From an uncultured Alphaproteobacteria bacterium (lineage in GTDB: Bacteria > Pseudomonadota > Alphaproteobacteria > Rs-D84), in NCBI GenBank assembly GCA_934232895.1, contig CAKQGH010000001.1, positions 80,401-144,400 of the forward strand: DNA of 64,000 nt. The letters run 5' to 3'. The position numbers and the translations under genes are program-made. Below the pieces are notes generated by a model. The model ran no database searches, was not told the DNA's origin, and was given only the letters and a program-made list of their open reading frames with translations. Numbering within the stretch: position 1 is the stretch's first letter; each line of letters begins with the position of its first letter. Shown piece by piece: positions 51,368-60,729 of the stretch.

Positions 51368-51417
51368 ATTTGACCTTTTGATTTAATTAGATTAGAATTA
51401 CCCCAAAAGGATAACAA

Positions 51418-51999
51418 ATGATTGGCAAATTGCAAGGGGTTGTTGATTATATCGGCGATGGGTTCGTAATTTTAATGGTGGCGGGCGTTGGGTACAAGGT
51501 TTTTACCCCAGATGCGATGTCCCCACGCGAAACGGTCGCATTATGGATTGAAACCGTCGTGCGCGAGGATTCTATACGTCTGTACGGGTTCAAAACCCTG
51601 GCGGGACAAAACCTGTTTGTGCAATTGACTGGTGTGTCGGGCGTTGGGCCACGTGGGGCGCTGTCCATCCTGAACACATTGCCAACCGATACGTTGATGT
51701 CGGCAATCGCAACGGGGGACGCCAAAACAATCACCGCCGCCCCCGGCGTCGGGAAAAAGGTGGCCGAAAAAATTATTCTGGAATTAAAAAACAAAATTGC
51801 CGGCAACGCATTTAACTTTGATGCCGCGGCGGACGCGGGTGGATCCGCCCTGCCCGATTTGTTGGCCGCGTTGGAGGCCCTGGGCTATCGCCGATTGGAT
51901 ATTGTTGACATGGCGCAAAAACTGGTTGCCGCAAATCCGGGTGCGGACGTTGCACGCCTGGTCCCATTGGCACTGAAAGAAATATCTGGAAATAAATAA
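51418..51999 (+). CDS. ruvA: Holliday junction branch-migration protein RuvA
   Basis: A 193-residue tetramer subunit that targets the RuvB motor to Holliday junctions. Domain I starts MIGKLQGVVDYIG. The helix-hairpin-helix motifs are LTGVSGVGPRGAL and APGVGKKVAEKIILEL. The C-terminal domain III follows a linker. AAAAGGAT precedes the ATG. Its stop overlaps the mnmE start (TAATG). ruvB is not adjacent. Confidence 0.94.
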   Translation: MIGKLQGVVDYIGDGFVILMVAGVGYKVFTPDAMSPRETVALWIETVVREDSIRLYGFKTLAGQNLFVQLTGVSGVGPRGALSILNTLPTDTLMSAIATGDAKTITAAPGVGKKVAEKIILELKNKIAGNAFNFDAAADAGGSALPDLLAALEALGYRRLDIVDMAQKLVAANPGADVARLVPLALKEISGNK

Positions 52000-53303
52000 T
52001 GAATAATAATGATACGATTTTTGCCCTGTCGTCGGGCCATGGGAAAAGTGGCGTTGCCGTTATTCGCATTTCTGGCGACAACCTGCGCGATTTGTTTGCG
52101 CGATTGCTGGGGCGCAATGATTTTGAACCGCGCCGTGCATACTTTGCAAATATTCACGACAACGCGGGCGATTTGATTGACCAGGCAATATTGCTGTTCT
52201 TTGCCGCGCCGCATTCGTTCACCGGCACGGACGTTATTGAAATCCACTCGCACGGTGCGCCGGCGGTGATAAATAAAATCTTTGAATTCCTGGGCGACGC
52301 GGGCGCACGTATGGCAACGCGTGGGGAATTTTCACGCCGCGCATTTCTGAATGGCAAAATGGATTTGGCGGATGTTGATGGACTGGCCGCACTGTTGGAT
52401 GCCCAGACCGAACGCCAACGCCGCGCGGCACTGCAATCAATGACCGGACGCGACAGTCGTATTTACGACACATGGCGGTCGCAAATGATTGAAATCGCCG
52501 CATACGCCGCCGCAATTTTGGACTATGCCGATGATGAATTGCCAACAAATATCGGTGAAAAAATCCACGACAAGACCCAGGTTTTATATAACGAAATTAA
52601 TAACGCAATTTCGCGCTATGCCGCGTCCCGCGCCATCCGCAGTGGTTTTAACATCGCATTGGTCGGCAACACAAATGCGGGTAAATCATCATTGTTTAAT
52701 CGCCTGGTTGGGGAAAATCGCGCGATTGTATCTGATATCCCCGGGACCACACGCGATGTTGTGTCATGCACCCTGGATATTGATGGATACATGGTAAATA
52801 TCGCGGATACCGCCGGTCTGCGCGATACCGATGACACAATTGAACAGATTGGGATTCAGCGCACAAATGACGAAATAAAAAACGCCGATTTGGTTTTGCA
52901 CGTGATTGATGGCGCCCAGAACGCGCCCACCACCACAACCGCACCAAATGAAATTACGGTTGTAAATAAATCCGACCTGTGTGATTGCAAAAATAAAAAT
53001 GATGCGATTTATGTATCGGCGAAAACAGGCGATGGTATTGATAACCTGATGATTGCAATACGTCGGCGTATCACCGAATTGGTGGGTACATCCGAATCCC
53101 AACTGACGGTTAATGCGCGCACACGCGCATTACTGACGGACGCCCGCACAGAATTACGCGATGCAATCACCGCCGGTGATAATTATGATATATTTTCAGA
53201 ACATGTTCGCCGCGCCGCCGACGCAATCGGTAAAATCCTGGGCACCATCACCGCGGCCGATGTAATGGACGCCACATTTTCACAACTGTGTTTAGGAAAA
53301 TAA
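51999..53303 (+). CDS. mnmE: tRNA modification GTPase MnmE (TrmE)
   Basis: A 434-residue GTPase that, with MnmG, makes the 5-aminomethyl/carboxymethylaminomethyl group at tRNA wobble U34. An N-terminal THF-binding domain is followed by a helical domain with an inserted G domain: GNTNAGKSSL, DIPGTTRDV, DTAGL and NKSD. The final CLGK carries the conserved C-[IL]-G-K end. Coupled to ruvA. Terminator follows. Confidence 0.95.
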   Translation: MNNNDTIFALSSGHGKSGVAVIRISGDNLRDLFARLLGRNDFEPRRAYFANIHDNAGDLIDQAILLFFAAPHSFTGTDVIEIHSHGAPAVINKIFEFLGDAGARMATRGEFSRRAFLNGKMDLADVDGLAALLDAQTERQRRAALQSMTGRDSRIYDTWRSQMIEIAAYAAAILDYADDELPTNIGEKIHDKTQVLYNEINNAISRYAASRAIRSGFNIALVGNTNAGKSSLFNRLVGENRAIVSDIPGTTRDVVSCTLDIDGYMVNIADTAGLRDTDDTIEQIGIQRTNDEIKNADLVLHVIDGAQNAPTTTTAPNEITVVNKSDLCDCKNKNDAIYVSAKTGDGIDNLMIAIRRRITELVGTSESQLTVNARTRALLTDARTELRDAITAGDNYDIFSEHVRRAADAIGKILGTITAADVMDATFSQLCLGK

Positions 53304-53333
53304 AACCACCGGCAAACGTCGGTGGTTTTATTA
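53302..53333. terminator. mnmE / barrel-gene bidirectional terminator
   Basis: AACCACCG / CGGTGGTT around GCAAACGT, with AAAA and TTTT flanks, between convergent genes. Confidence 0.8.
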
Positions 53334-53338
53334 TTATC

Positions 53339-54001
53339 TTAAAATGTATATCTCAATCCAAAATCAATGCTGTATGCACCCTGCAGGTCAAAATCATCAT
53401 CTGCATTCAAACCGATAAAGTTCAAACTCACATTCCACCCGAGTCCTTCAACGGCGGTTTCACCGTTCAGGCCAAACTTTAATACCCCCACGGCACCATT
53501 ATCAGACATTGTGTCTTTGCCATATCCATAAATTGTCATAGATTCATTTACCCATGCATGACCCAAGCCGAATGAAATAACAAAATCCAAACGCCGCCCT
53601 TCATCACCAGACAAACGAATATAATTATCGTATGTAAAATACAATGTCGTTAAATCTATTTTGCCATCCATATTAACTCTATAGAGATTTCCATAAGAAT
53701 CTTCCAGAATAAAATTTGGGCCCGCGGTTAAATGACCTACCTGGGGCATATACGATAATGTTGCACTGACACCGCCATTATAAACCCTGCTGCGCTCACC
53801 AAAACGCAACCCGAACACCCCAGACATCGCGACCGTACCACTATCAGATTTAAATATATCATCGTTAATATAATCATCCACATCATCTGAAAATACTGGC
53901 CCAGCAAAACCGGAATTCGCCCCCAGAAAAAATTTTGTTTCTGCCATTGCTGGCATTGTCAAAACAGACAACAAACCCGTTGTTAAAAACAACTTTTTCA
54001 T
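53339..54001 (-). CDS. Outer-membrane beta-barrel protein with regulated leader
   Basis: A 220-residue precursor with signal peptide MKKLFLTTGLLSVLTMPAMA and about eight to ten amphipathic strands ending IDFGLRYTF, the Phe-terminated strand seen in Bam substrates. It may be an OmpA/OmpW-sized small barrel. The ATG at 54001 has AAGGGG 9 nt upstream; the frame remains open further upstream, but that would lose the signal peptide. The 200 bp before it fold into a switch-like RNA (54031-54203), so expression is probably controlled in the leader. Confidence 0.72.
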   Translation of the reverse strand: MKKLFLTTGLLSVLTMPAMAETKFFLGANSGFAGPVFSDDVDDYINDDIFKSDSGTVAMSGVFGLRFGERSRVYNGGVSATLSYMPQVGHLTAGPNFILEDSYGNLYRVNMDGKIDLTTLYFTYDNYIRLSGDEGRRLDFVISFGLGHAWVNESMTIYGYGKDTMSDNGAVGVLKFGLNGETAVEGLGWNVSLNFIGLNADDDFDLQGAYSIDFGLRYTF

Positions 54002-54030
54002 TTCACACCCCTTTTTGTGTTTTGTTAAAC

Positions 54031-54215
54031 AAAAACCACATTGGAATACCAAAGTGGTTGGAGGTTGAATACTATTATTTACGGAATAGTGTCGCTTATT
54101 CTAATATATCGCGACCCTCCAACCCTCAAGGATTGGAGGTGTTTTTTGTCCCCGCGGACACGTAAATAAAGGGTATTCACACCCTGCACCATTTTTGTGG
54201 TACGTTGTGATTATA
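54031..54215 (-). promoter_or_regulatory. Structured 5' leader of the barrel gene: three-way junction plus terminator-like hairpin
   Basis: TATAAT (54215-54210) predicts a start near 54203. Read on the minus strand, CCTCCAA (54139-54133) can pair with TTGGAGG (54122-54116). Alternatively GGTTGGAGG (54124-54116) pairs with CCTCCAACC (54064-54056) as P1, closing P3 (GTCGC/GCGAC, 54091-54115) and P2 (ACTATT/AATAGT, 54071-54090) in a three-way junction. P1 shares AACC with a hairpin AACCAC-T-TTGG-TATT-CCAA-T-GTGGTT (54059-54034), followed by TTTTGTTT, just before the ribosome site. The folds are mutually exclusive. No known riboswitch consensus was recognised, and a 37-codon ORF also overlaps. 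Confidence 0.6.
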
Positions 54216-54261
54216 TTCTATGCAACATTCAAATTCCAGATAAAATTTACGCTGATTTCAA

Positions 54262-54286
54262 AAACAAAAACCGCCCAGCGGGCGGT
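54262..54286 (-). terminator. Acyl-CoA ligase terminator
   Basis: ACCGCCC-AGC-GGGCGGT, followed on the minus strand by TTTTTGTTTTTG. Confidence 0.8.
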
Positions 54287-54312
54287 CTAAATATAAAATA
54301 AATTGTTCATTG

Positions 54313-54385
54313 TGCCGACTGCGCGGGTTTAGCATGGCGTAGTGTACAAGACGTACATGAGTCATGATAAACCCGCGCAATGCGG
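54313..54385. repeat. Palindromic element after the acyl-CoA ligase gene
   Basis: TGCGCGGGTTTA (54320-54331) pairs perfectly with TAAACCCGCGCA (54368-54379). Inside, ATG pairs with CAT and TGTAC-AAGAC-GTACA forms the tip (54343-54357). The tip and the GCGTAGTGT string match the elements at 31576-31752, and both lie 10-20 bp past the stop of a minus-strand gene. Confidence 0.6.
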
Positions 54386-54397
54386 ACCGATGACGAT

Positions 54398-55978
54398 TTA
54401 TTCTTTGCGGATTGGGTATTTGCCATCTATCAAATTCTGCCGCACAACATGATGTTTCACTTTCTGTGTGCTGGTCATTGGCAATTCATCGGTCGTCATG
54501 GCAAAGTGCGTTACCCATTTATATGACGCAACCTTTTTATTCGCCTGGGCAATCGCGGCGGATAATTTTTCCAGTGTCATATCTTTGTCCACGCTGAACA
54601 CGCCGTATGTCACGGTTTTATCCTTGACCCGATGTTCAAACACGGCAACGTTTTTAACGCCCGGGATTTTCATAAACAGGCCTTCCAATTCATCTGGATA
54701 AACGTTTTTACCACTGTCCAAAACAATCACTTGTTTTTTACGGCCGGCAAAATGCAATTCACCGTTTTTATCCATGGATACCATATCGCCCGTGTTAAAG
54801 AACCCGCGTTCATCAAATACCTGTTCATTGACGGTCGGATTGTTCAGATAACCGCCAAACACCTGGTGGCCACGCAGCCACAGAACGCCCACGCCATCTT
54901 CGTTTTTATCACGAATTTCACATTCGTTGTTTGATGTTGGCGCACCAAACGCAAACGGGAAACGTTTCTTGGTCGGTTTGGAAATACAGATTGGCCCAAC
55001 GGTTTCGGTCAAACCATAGCCCTGAATAAATGTCAGGCCCAAACGTTCATAGAACTTTTCCACCTCTGGCTTGGTCGCTGCGCCACCTGCAATCAGCAAA
55101 CGCGCACGCCCGCCAAAGATTTCCAGAACCGGTTTTTGAACCTTGCGCACCAGGAATCCCAGTCCCAATTTTTCCAATGTTTTTCCGTATTTCAGAACGA
55201 ACGATGCCATCCACCACATGTGTTTTTCTTTCAGAGTGTCAATGATACGGTTTCTGATAACCTCAAACAATCGGGGGACCGCCGGAATAATCTGGGGTTT
55301 ATACTTCTTAAAGTCCGCCATGATTTCCTTTGGATTGACGGTTGGTTGTAACAGCATACCCGACCCATAGTGCAATGTTGCCAGGATTTCAACCGCGAAA
55401 CCAAATATATGATACATCGGCAGGAACCCATACATAATATCGCCCGCATTAATCCACTCGTGCATATCCTCTAATGAATTTGCGCATTCAATCAGGTTAA
55501 AGTGTGTCAGTGGCACAACCTTGGGCGTGCCGGTTGAACCGGATGTGAACGACAGCGTTGCAATTTCGGTTGATTCAACCGGTGCCGCGGTCAGTTCTGG
55601 ATTCGGCTTGCCATCTTTTTTAGTAATGTCATAAAATGTAAATTTGTCTGTTTTATAGAAAAATGATTTTTCAGCGCAAACCATTTTGCAATTTGTAATT
55701 TCCGCCATATTGTCATATTCAAACGGCGTCAGATTTGTATCCAGCAGCAGCACGCGTCCACCCAGATACCAAATCGCAAACATTGTAATTGGAAATTGTG
55801 GAATATTGTGGGACAAAACACCAACAACATCACCACGTGCAATTCCCGCCGCATGCAGCGACGCCGCACGTGCGCGAACCAAATCCAAGAACGCCGAAAA
55901 CGTTACTTCTTCACGTACCAGAATCAAATTATCTGGCCACGTTGCGACTGCTCTTTCCAGCAGCTGATACATATTCAT
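54398..55978 (-). CDS. AMP-binding acyl-CoA/acyl-ACP synthetase
   Basis: A 526-residue ANL-family ligase. The phosphate-binding loop is TLSFTSGSTGTPKVVPLTH; GYGLTET is the adenylate motif, FFNTGDMV and GRKKQVIVLDSGKNVYPDELE mark the hinge, and the C-terminal TSTQKVKHHVV region holds the catalytic lysine. It probably activates a fatty acid by adenylation. Substrate length cannot be predicted. No fatty acid genes flank it. Downstream are a palindromic element and a terminator. Confidence 0.85.
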   Translation of the reverse strand: MNMYQLLERAVATWPDNLILVREEVTFSAFLDLVRARAASLHAAGIARGDVVGVLSHNIPQFPITMFAIWYLGGRVLLLDTNLTPFEYDNMAEITNCKMVCAEKSFFYKTDKFTFYDITKKDGKPNPELTAAPVESTEIATLSFTSGSTGTPKVVPLTHFNLIECANSLEDMHEWINAGDIMYGFLPMYHIFGFAVEILATLHYGSGMLLQPTVNPKEIMADFKKYKPQIIPAVPRLFEVIRNRIIDTLKEKHMWWMASFVLKYGKTLEKLGLGFLVRKVQKPVLEIFGGRARLLIAGGAATKPEVEKFYERLGLTFIQGYGLTETVGPICISKPTKKRFPFAFGAPTSNNECEIRDKNEDGVGVLWLRGHQVFGGYLNNPTVNEQVFDERGFFNTGDMVSMDKNGELHFAGRKKQVIVLDSGKNVYPDELEGLFMKIPGVKNVAVFEHRVKDKTVTYGVFSVDKDMTLEKLSAAIAQANKKVASYKWVTHFAMTTDELPMTSTQKVKHHVVRQNLIDGKYPIRKE

Positions 55979-56048
55979 TGTACAAAATTCCTTGTTGTTT
56001 TAATATTGGACTGCCTGTATTATATATCCAAAGGAAAAGATTGCAAAC

Positions 56049-56819
56049 ATGAAAATTCTGACATTAAATATTAATTCAATTCGCGCACATGTGGAAAGTT
56101 TTATTGATATTCTGCGTGCCGGCGAATATGACACCATCATGGTTCAAGAGCTGAAGGTTGAAACCGCTGGGTTCCCACACAACCTGTTTGATGAATACGG
56201 ATATAATGTCAAGGTGTTTGGCCAAAAGAGTTGGAACGGCGTTGCAACATTTTCCAAATATTCCATCGAAGATGTGACAATGGGACTGCCCACATATTCC
56301 GATGTAAATGCACGTTTTCTGGAATGCGTGATTGATGGACGTGTGCGCCTGATAAACGTATATATGCCAAATGGCGATACGATTTCGTCGCCAAAGTTTC
56401 CGTATAAACTGGAATGGATGGCGGCATTTACAAAATACATTTCGCAATATACCAATTCCCCAGAACCCGTAATTATCGCGGGGGATTTCAATGTTGCACT
56501 GGCCGATATTGATGTATGGAAACCGGCAAATTATACAGATATTGCAATTGCCGCACCGGCCGCACGCAGTGCGATGCAGGCATGGATTGATGCAGGCTGG
56601 ACCGATGTGTGGCGCGCCCTGCATCCATCGGATGTCGGATTTACATGGTTCGGATATCGCGGTGGCGACACCGTTGGTAAAAATATGGGTTTGCGATTGG
56701 ATTATTTCCTGGCCAATCCGGCGGCGATGAAATTGGTAAAAAATTGCGAAATTGATATCACACCACGCATGGCGGCAAAACCGACCGACCACTGTGGTTT
56801 GATGATTACATTAAAATAG
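56049..56819 (+). CDS. xthA: Exodeoxyribonuclease III
   Basis: A 256-residue EEP-fold nuclease that incises abasic sites. It has NINSIRAH at the start, metal-ligand Glu in MVQELKVE, GDFNVALADIDVW, LRLDYFLAN and the catalytic TDHCGLMITL at the end, where typical XthA reads SDHAP. AAAGGAAA precedes the ATG. Convergent with addB, 4 bp apart. Confidence 0.92.
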   Translation: MKILTLNINSIRAHVESFIDILRAGEYDTIMVQELKVETAGFPHNLFDEYGYNVKVFGQKSWNGVATFSKYSIEDVTMGLPTYSDVNARFLECVIDGRVRLINVYMPNGDTISSPKFPYKLEWMAAFTKYISQYTNSPEPVIIAGDFNVALADIDVWKPANYTDIAIAAPAARSAMQAWIDAGWTDVWRALHPSDVGFTWFGYRGGDTVGKNMGLRLDYFLANPAAMKLVKNCEIDITPRMAAKPTDHCGLMITLK

Positions 56820-56823
56820 AATT

Positions 56824-59349
56824 TCACAAATCGCGATTGCGGGCAAAATCATCATAGACATGATATTTCGCATCGTTTGTTTCACGGTATTCGTATGGTG
56901 CACCGCCCGCCGAATACATATTTACCAATTCTGTGGTTTTTTGAACCGCCGCGTTTATCATTGCCGCGGTTGTGTCGGCGCCATATTCAATTGGGCGCAC
57001 ATTGCCATTTTGCAACTGCAAAAATACCATAATTGGTGCAATTGACACCTTGCCGCGAATGGGGAATCCGCCGGATTGCAACATATATGCCTCCAGCGGT
57101 AATTGTGGCATATTGCCCGCCATCAATTGCGATTTGTTTGGTGCCGCACCGGTTTTTATATCCAGCACGCCGCCCGGCCATATTATATCGGCACGCGCGC
57201 GAATATTGCGTCCAGCAATGTTTACCATGCCGCCTGTTTCAATCATTGTATTTGGGATACTGCGTAAATATTCAATTGCAATTGGCGCGATTTCCATAAA
57301 CCGTTTATGCCAGAAATGAAACACAACACTGTCGCCACCAACAACCCCGCGCGCGCGCGAATCCATATCGGCAACCAATGTATCAACCGTTGTATTCGCG
57401 TTCATATTTTCCAACGCCGCATGCACCAGGTTTCCAAACGCACGCGCATCAGGCGTCGCCCAGTAATCATCCAAAACGCGCAAACGCAATATATGCCGCA
57501 CATAGAACGCATACGGATTATGTATCAATGTTTCCAGTTCCGTCACATACACATCGGACCAATCGGCGGGTGGCGTTGGTGCGGTATAGTCCAACAATTG
57601 CGGTGCCACAACATCACGCGCACGCACCGCATGCAAAATATCATCGGCCAAATTTCTGTCAAAATTTCCACCACGTACAATCACGCGTGATATAAATCGC
57701 GACTCGGTCATTTGGGTGCCACCAGATACGCGACTGCGTGTCCAATAAACATCCGTTCCACACGACAGATTTATAAAATCCAACGATTGTAATGAAACCT
57801 TGCGATCCGCAGATGGCAACCCAATTTGCGTTGCAATATTCGTGGGCAACCATGCGTTTTCATAACCGCGCGCTGGGAACATTCCGTCATTCAATCCAGT
57901 CAAAATAACGACATCGGCGGTCTGCATACGGGATTCAATTGTACCCAACACAACAACGCGCGCATCATCTGGCGCCATACCGCGAACGGTCACCGATGAA
58001 ATTGCATCAGACAAAAACGCACGCGCATCGCGCAACGATAAATCTATTTTCGCCGCCGTTATACAATCGGACATATTTTTTATTGCGCACCATACCTGGG
58101 TTGCGGTGGCATCCGACACATCAAACGCCGGGGCAAACGCATCACACGCCCCATCAACCATACGCGCGACCAATTCAAACAGGTTTCCACCCGCATCCAT
58201 ATACATTTTATCAAAACGCGCCGCGCCATCGGGGGCATCAATTAAATCGTCAAACGCGTTTAATATTGCGCGCCCGACCGCCGTCATTGTGCCGGATACA
58301 CCGCCTGAAAAATCGGCGGGAATATTGCGCGCATTTAATTCATTTGCAATTCGTTGATTTCCGGCGGCATCGGGCGTTATAACCAAAACCGATTTATTCG
58401 CCGCAACGGCGCACGCGGCAATCTCGGCAACGGCGGCGGCCTCTTCGCTTTCGCGTGCACATTCAATTAAATGGCAATGACGCACAGCATCGCCGCCCGA
58501 TGTCAACGCGGTATCATTTCCAAACGCATAGTTCAAAAAATCAACCGATGATGCACCAACATCAACTGGAATAACATCGTCCGGCGTCAACGATAACGAA
58601 TTCAAAAATTTGTATTCTGCATTATACGGATTCGTGTTGCGCACGAAATCATCACCCCGCCCCGAAATTTTTCCAGACAAAATTATGCGACCATTTTCAC
58701 GCGTTGCCACCGCACGCATTAAATCGGCGGTTGCCGGGACACTGGCGGTTGATGCACAAACTACAACCAAATCATATTCGCCCAGCGCATCAATCCACGC
58801 GCGAATTCCCGCATTACGCGCCGCGGTTTCGGTGACACGCCCCGGGAAACACGCGGGCAACGCGCGCGTTAAAATATTCAACAAATTCGCCTTGCGCCGA
58901 AAATGCGTGGCATACGCATCGCCCACCAATGCATCCCATTCAATGGTACTGGCGTCCACACCCTCGTTTTCCAGGTAATCTGTCATACGCACCAGGTCAC
59001 GCGCCACCGGCAACGCCGACGACACATCACGAATTGTCGCATCTGCAGACAACAGTTTTGCCAACATAACCACACGCGCCATATTTGACACGGCGTCTTT
59101 TATTTCAATATCTGATTGATTGATGTCAATATCATCGGGTCCCTCGCCCAAGGCGACCAAGTGTGGCAAAATCAATGCGCCACCATGTTTATCAACCAAC
59201 ATTTTTTCAACCGTGCGAACGGCACGACGACTGGGCAAAAATATCAATGTACGTGATAAATCGGCCCCGGCATCACACAACAGTTTCCACAACGCGTCGG
59301 ACATTTTTGCCGGGTTTGTCGCATAAAATATATTTTTATTTAATGCCAA
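56824..59349 (-). CDS. addB: Double-strand break repair protein AddB
   Basis: An 841-residue alphaproteobacterial-type AddB: an inactivated UvrD-like helicase body (LIFLPSRRAVRTVEKML; VVILTGLNDGMFPA) and a C-terminal RecB-family nuclease with RARADIIWPGGVLDIKTGA, where D and D-x-K form the PD-(D/E)xK site. With AddA it resects breaks for RecA. addA is not in the window. The start is TTG at 59349, inside the end of engB, with AAGGG 6 nt upstream. Confidence 0.88.
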   Translation of the reverse strand: MALNKNIFYATNPAKMSDALWKLLCDAGADLSRTLIFLPSRRAVRTVEKMLVDKHGGALILPHLVALGEGPDDIDINQSDIEIKDAVSNMARVVMLAKLLSADATIRDVSSALPVARDLVRMTDYLENEGVDASTIEWDALVGDAYATHFRRKANLLNILTRALPACFPGRVTETAARNAGIRAWIDALGEYDLVVVCASTASVPATADLMRAVATRENGRIILSGKISGRGDDFVRNTNPYNAEYKFLNSLSLTPDDVIPVDVGASSVDFLNYAFGNDTALTSGGDAVRHCHLIECARESEEAAAVAEIAACAVAANKSVLVITPDAAGNQRIANELNARNIPADFSGGVSGTMTAVGRAILNAFDDLIDAPDGAARFDKMYMDAGGNLFELVARMVDGACDAFAPAFDVSDATATQVWCAIKNMSDCITAAKIDLSLRDARAFLSDAISSVTVRGMAPDDARVVVLGTIESRMQTADVVILTGLNDGMFPARGYENAWLPTNIATQIGLPSADRKVSLQSLDFINLSCGTDVYWTRSRVSGGTQMTESRFISRVIVRGGNFDRNLADDILHAVRARDVVAPQLLDYTAPTPPADWSDVYVTELETLIHNPYAFYVRHILRLRVLDDYWATPDARAFGNLVHAALENMNANTTVDTLVADMDSRARGVVGGDSVVFHFWHKRFMEIAPIAIEYLRSIPNTMIETGGMVNIAGRNIRARADIIWPGGVLDIKTGAAPNKSQLMAGNMPQLPLEAYMLQSGGFPIRGKVSIAPIMVFLQLQNGNVRPIEYGADTTAAMINAAVQKTTELVNMYSAGGAPYEYRETNDAKYHVYDDFARNRDL

Positions 59350-59887
59350 TTTGCGCCCTTATTGATTCCAGCCCCGTTTTGCGTTCGGCCGATGTTTCCA
59401 GAATTTCCGCCATCATTGCCGGATGATTTTCATGCGACAACGGGTGTTGTTCGGCCTTGCGCACACGTTTGTCTTTCTTGGTCATAACAATTTGGTACCC
59501 AATGCCATTTGCGTCACAAAAATCCATCAGTTCTAAATCCGACGGACGCGCCCCAATGCGCGAATCAATCAATATATATAACCGCGCAAGTTTACGCGTC
59601 ATTAAATATTCTTCCAATCGCGCCAACCACCGCATTGCATCTGCGCGCGACGCACGGGCATAGCCATATCCCGGCAAATCGACAATCATCACGCGGTCGT
59701 CCAGATTAAACAGATTTATTGATTGTGTGCGTCCCGGCGTGTTCGATGTACGCGCAACATTTTGCCCAACAATTGCATTTATCAGCGACGATTTACCAAC
59801 ATTGCTGCGCCCAATAAATGCATATTCGGCAAATTGCGTACGTGGCAGTGACGCAACGGTTTCAAAACTGCCCACAAATTTAATCAT
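59336..59887 (-). CDS. engB: Ribosome-biogenesis GTPase EngB (YihA/YsxC)
   Basis: A 183-residue GTPase required for 50S assembly: GRSNVGKSSLINAI, TPGRT, DLPGYGYA and TKKDK are present. The ATG at 59887 is used because GGGGGA is 5 nt upstream; the in-frame ATG two codons earlier touches the ribosome site. It overlaps the rsmI stop by 8 nt and the addB start by 14 nt. Confidence 0.93.
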   Translation of the reverse strand: MIKFVGSFETVASLPRTQFAEYAFIGRSNVGKSSLINAIVGQNVARTSNTPGRTQSINLFNLDDRVMIVDLPGYGYARASRADAMRWLARLEEYLMTRKLARLYILIDSRIGARPSDLELMDFCDANGIGYQIVMTKKDKRVRKAEQHPLSHENHPAMMAEILETSAERKTGLESIRAQIGIK

Positions 59888-60680
59888 TTGCATCCCCCTT
59901 GGCCAGCATGCGACGATATGCCTCTTTTTTAGAAATACCGGCACGCGCCGCCAAATCGGCCGCCGCCGATTTAGTAGAATTTGCCACAATGTCATTTACA
60001 ATTTCGGTTATTTCGCTGTCGCTCATTTTATACTCTGGGGCGGGCGCAACAACAATCACAATTTCACCGCGGGGCGGTTCAATGTTCATCAATTCCGCCG
60101 GGTATCCGATGATTGTTTCCTCGTGAATCTTGGTAATTTCGCGAACAATGGCAATCTGGCGTTCCGGCATAACACGCGCCAACGCGGAAATTGTCGCCAT
60201 TATACGGTTCGGACTTTCATAATAAATAATAGTGTGACGAATTTTGTTATCATCGCGTAATTTCTTTTCATCAAAAAATCCACAAAATGTAAATCGGTCG
60301 GTCGGAAACCCAGACAGCACCAATGCCGAAACCGCGGCCGTGGGGCCCGGCACAACAAACACCGGCACACCCGCCGCGCGCGCCGCGCGCACCAAACGAA
60401 ACCCCGGGTCCGATACCGCGGGCATTCCCGCATCAGACACCGCCGCAATTGTCGCGCCAGATTGCAATTTTTCAACCAATTCTGGGACAACATCACGCTC
60501 GTTATGGTCATGACATGCAACCCGCGGGGTTTTAATATCAAAATGCGTGGCCAATTTGCCGAACACACGTGTATCCTCGGCCGCGACCAGGTCGGCGTTT
60601 TTCAACACATCAATCGCCCGCGGCGACATATCAGATAAATTCCCTATTGGTGTTCCAACAATATAAAGCCCAGATTGCAT
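59880..60680 (-). CDS. rsmI: 16S rRNA 2'-O-ribose C1402 methyltransferase RsmI
   Basis: A 266-residue SAM-dependent methyltransferase with YIVGTPIGNLSDMSPRAIDVL, AAEDTRVFGKLA, the SDAGMPAVSDPG loop and FVVPGPTA. The start at 60680 has AAAAGG upstream and matches family N-termini; the longer open frame overlaps the divergent lipoprotein gene. Next to it, divergently, is an LpoA-like gene, the same pairing as in E. coli. Confidence 0.94.
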   Translation of the reverse strand: MQSGLYIVGTPIGNLSDMSPRAIDVLKNADLVAAEDTRVFGKLATHFDIKTPRVACHDHNERDVVPELVEKLQSGATIAAVSDAGMPAVSDPGFRLVRAARAAGVPVFVVPGPTAAVSALVLSGFPTDRFTFCGFFDEKKLRDDNKIRHTIIYYESPNRIMATISALARVMPERQIAIVREITKIHEETIIGYPAELMNIEPPRGEIVIVVAPAPEYKMSDSEITEIVNDIVANSTKSAAADLAARAGISKKEAYRRMLAKGDAND

Positions 60681-60729
60681 TTGAAATCCTTTTATAGTAA
60701 AATGATACCGAACAAAAACGGGATTTTCA

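Noticed and set aside
54031..54149. Plus-strand small RNA ending in CCTCCAA/TTGGAGG with T6
   Set aside because: Structurally possible, but no good plus-strand promoter or downstream target gene is seen, whereas the minus-strand reading leads directly into the barrel gene. Kept only as an alternative.
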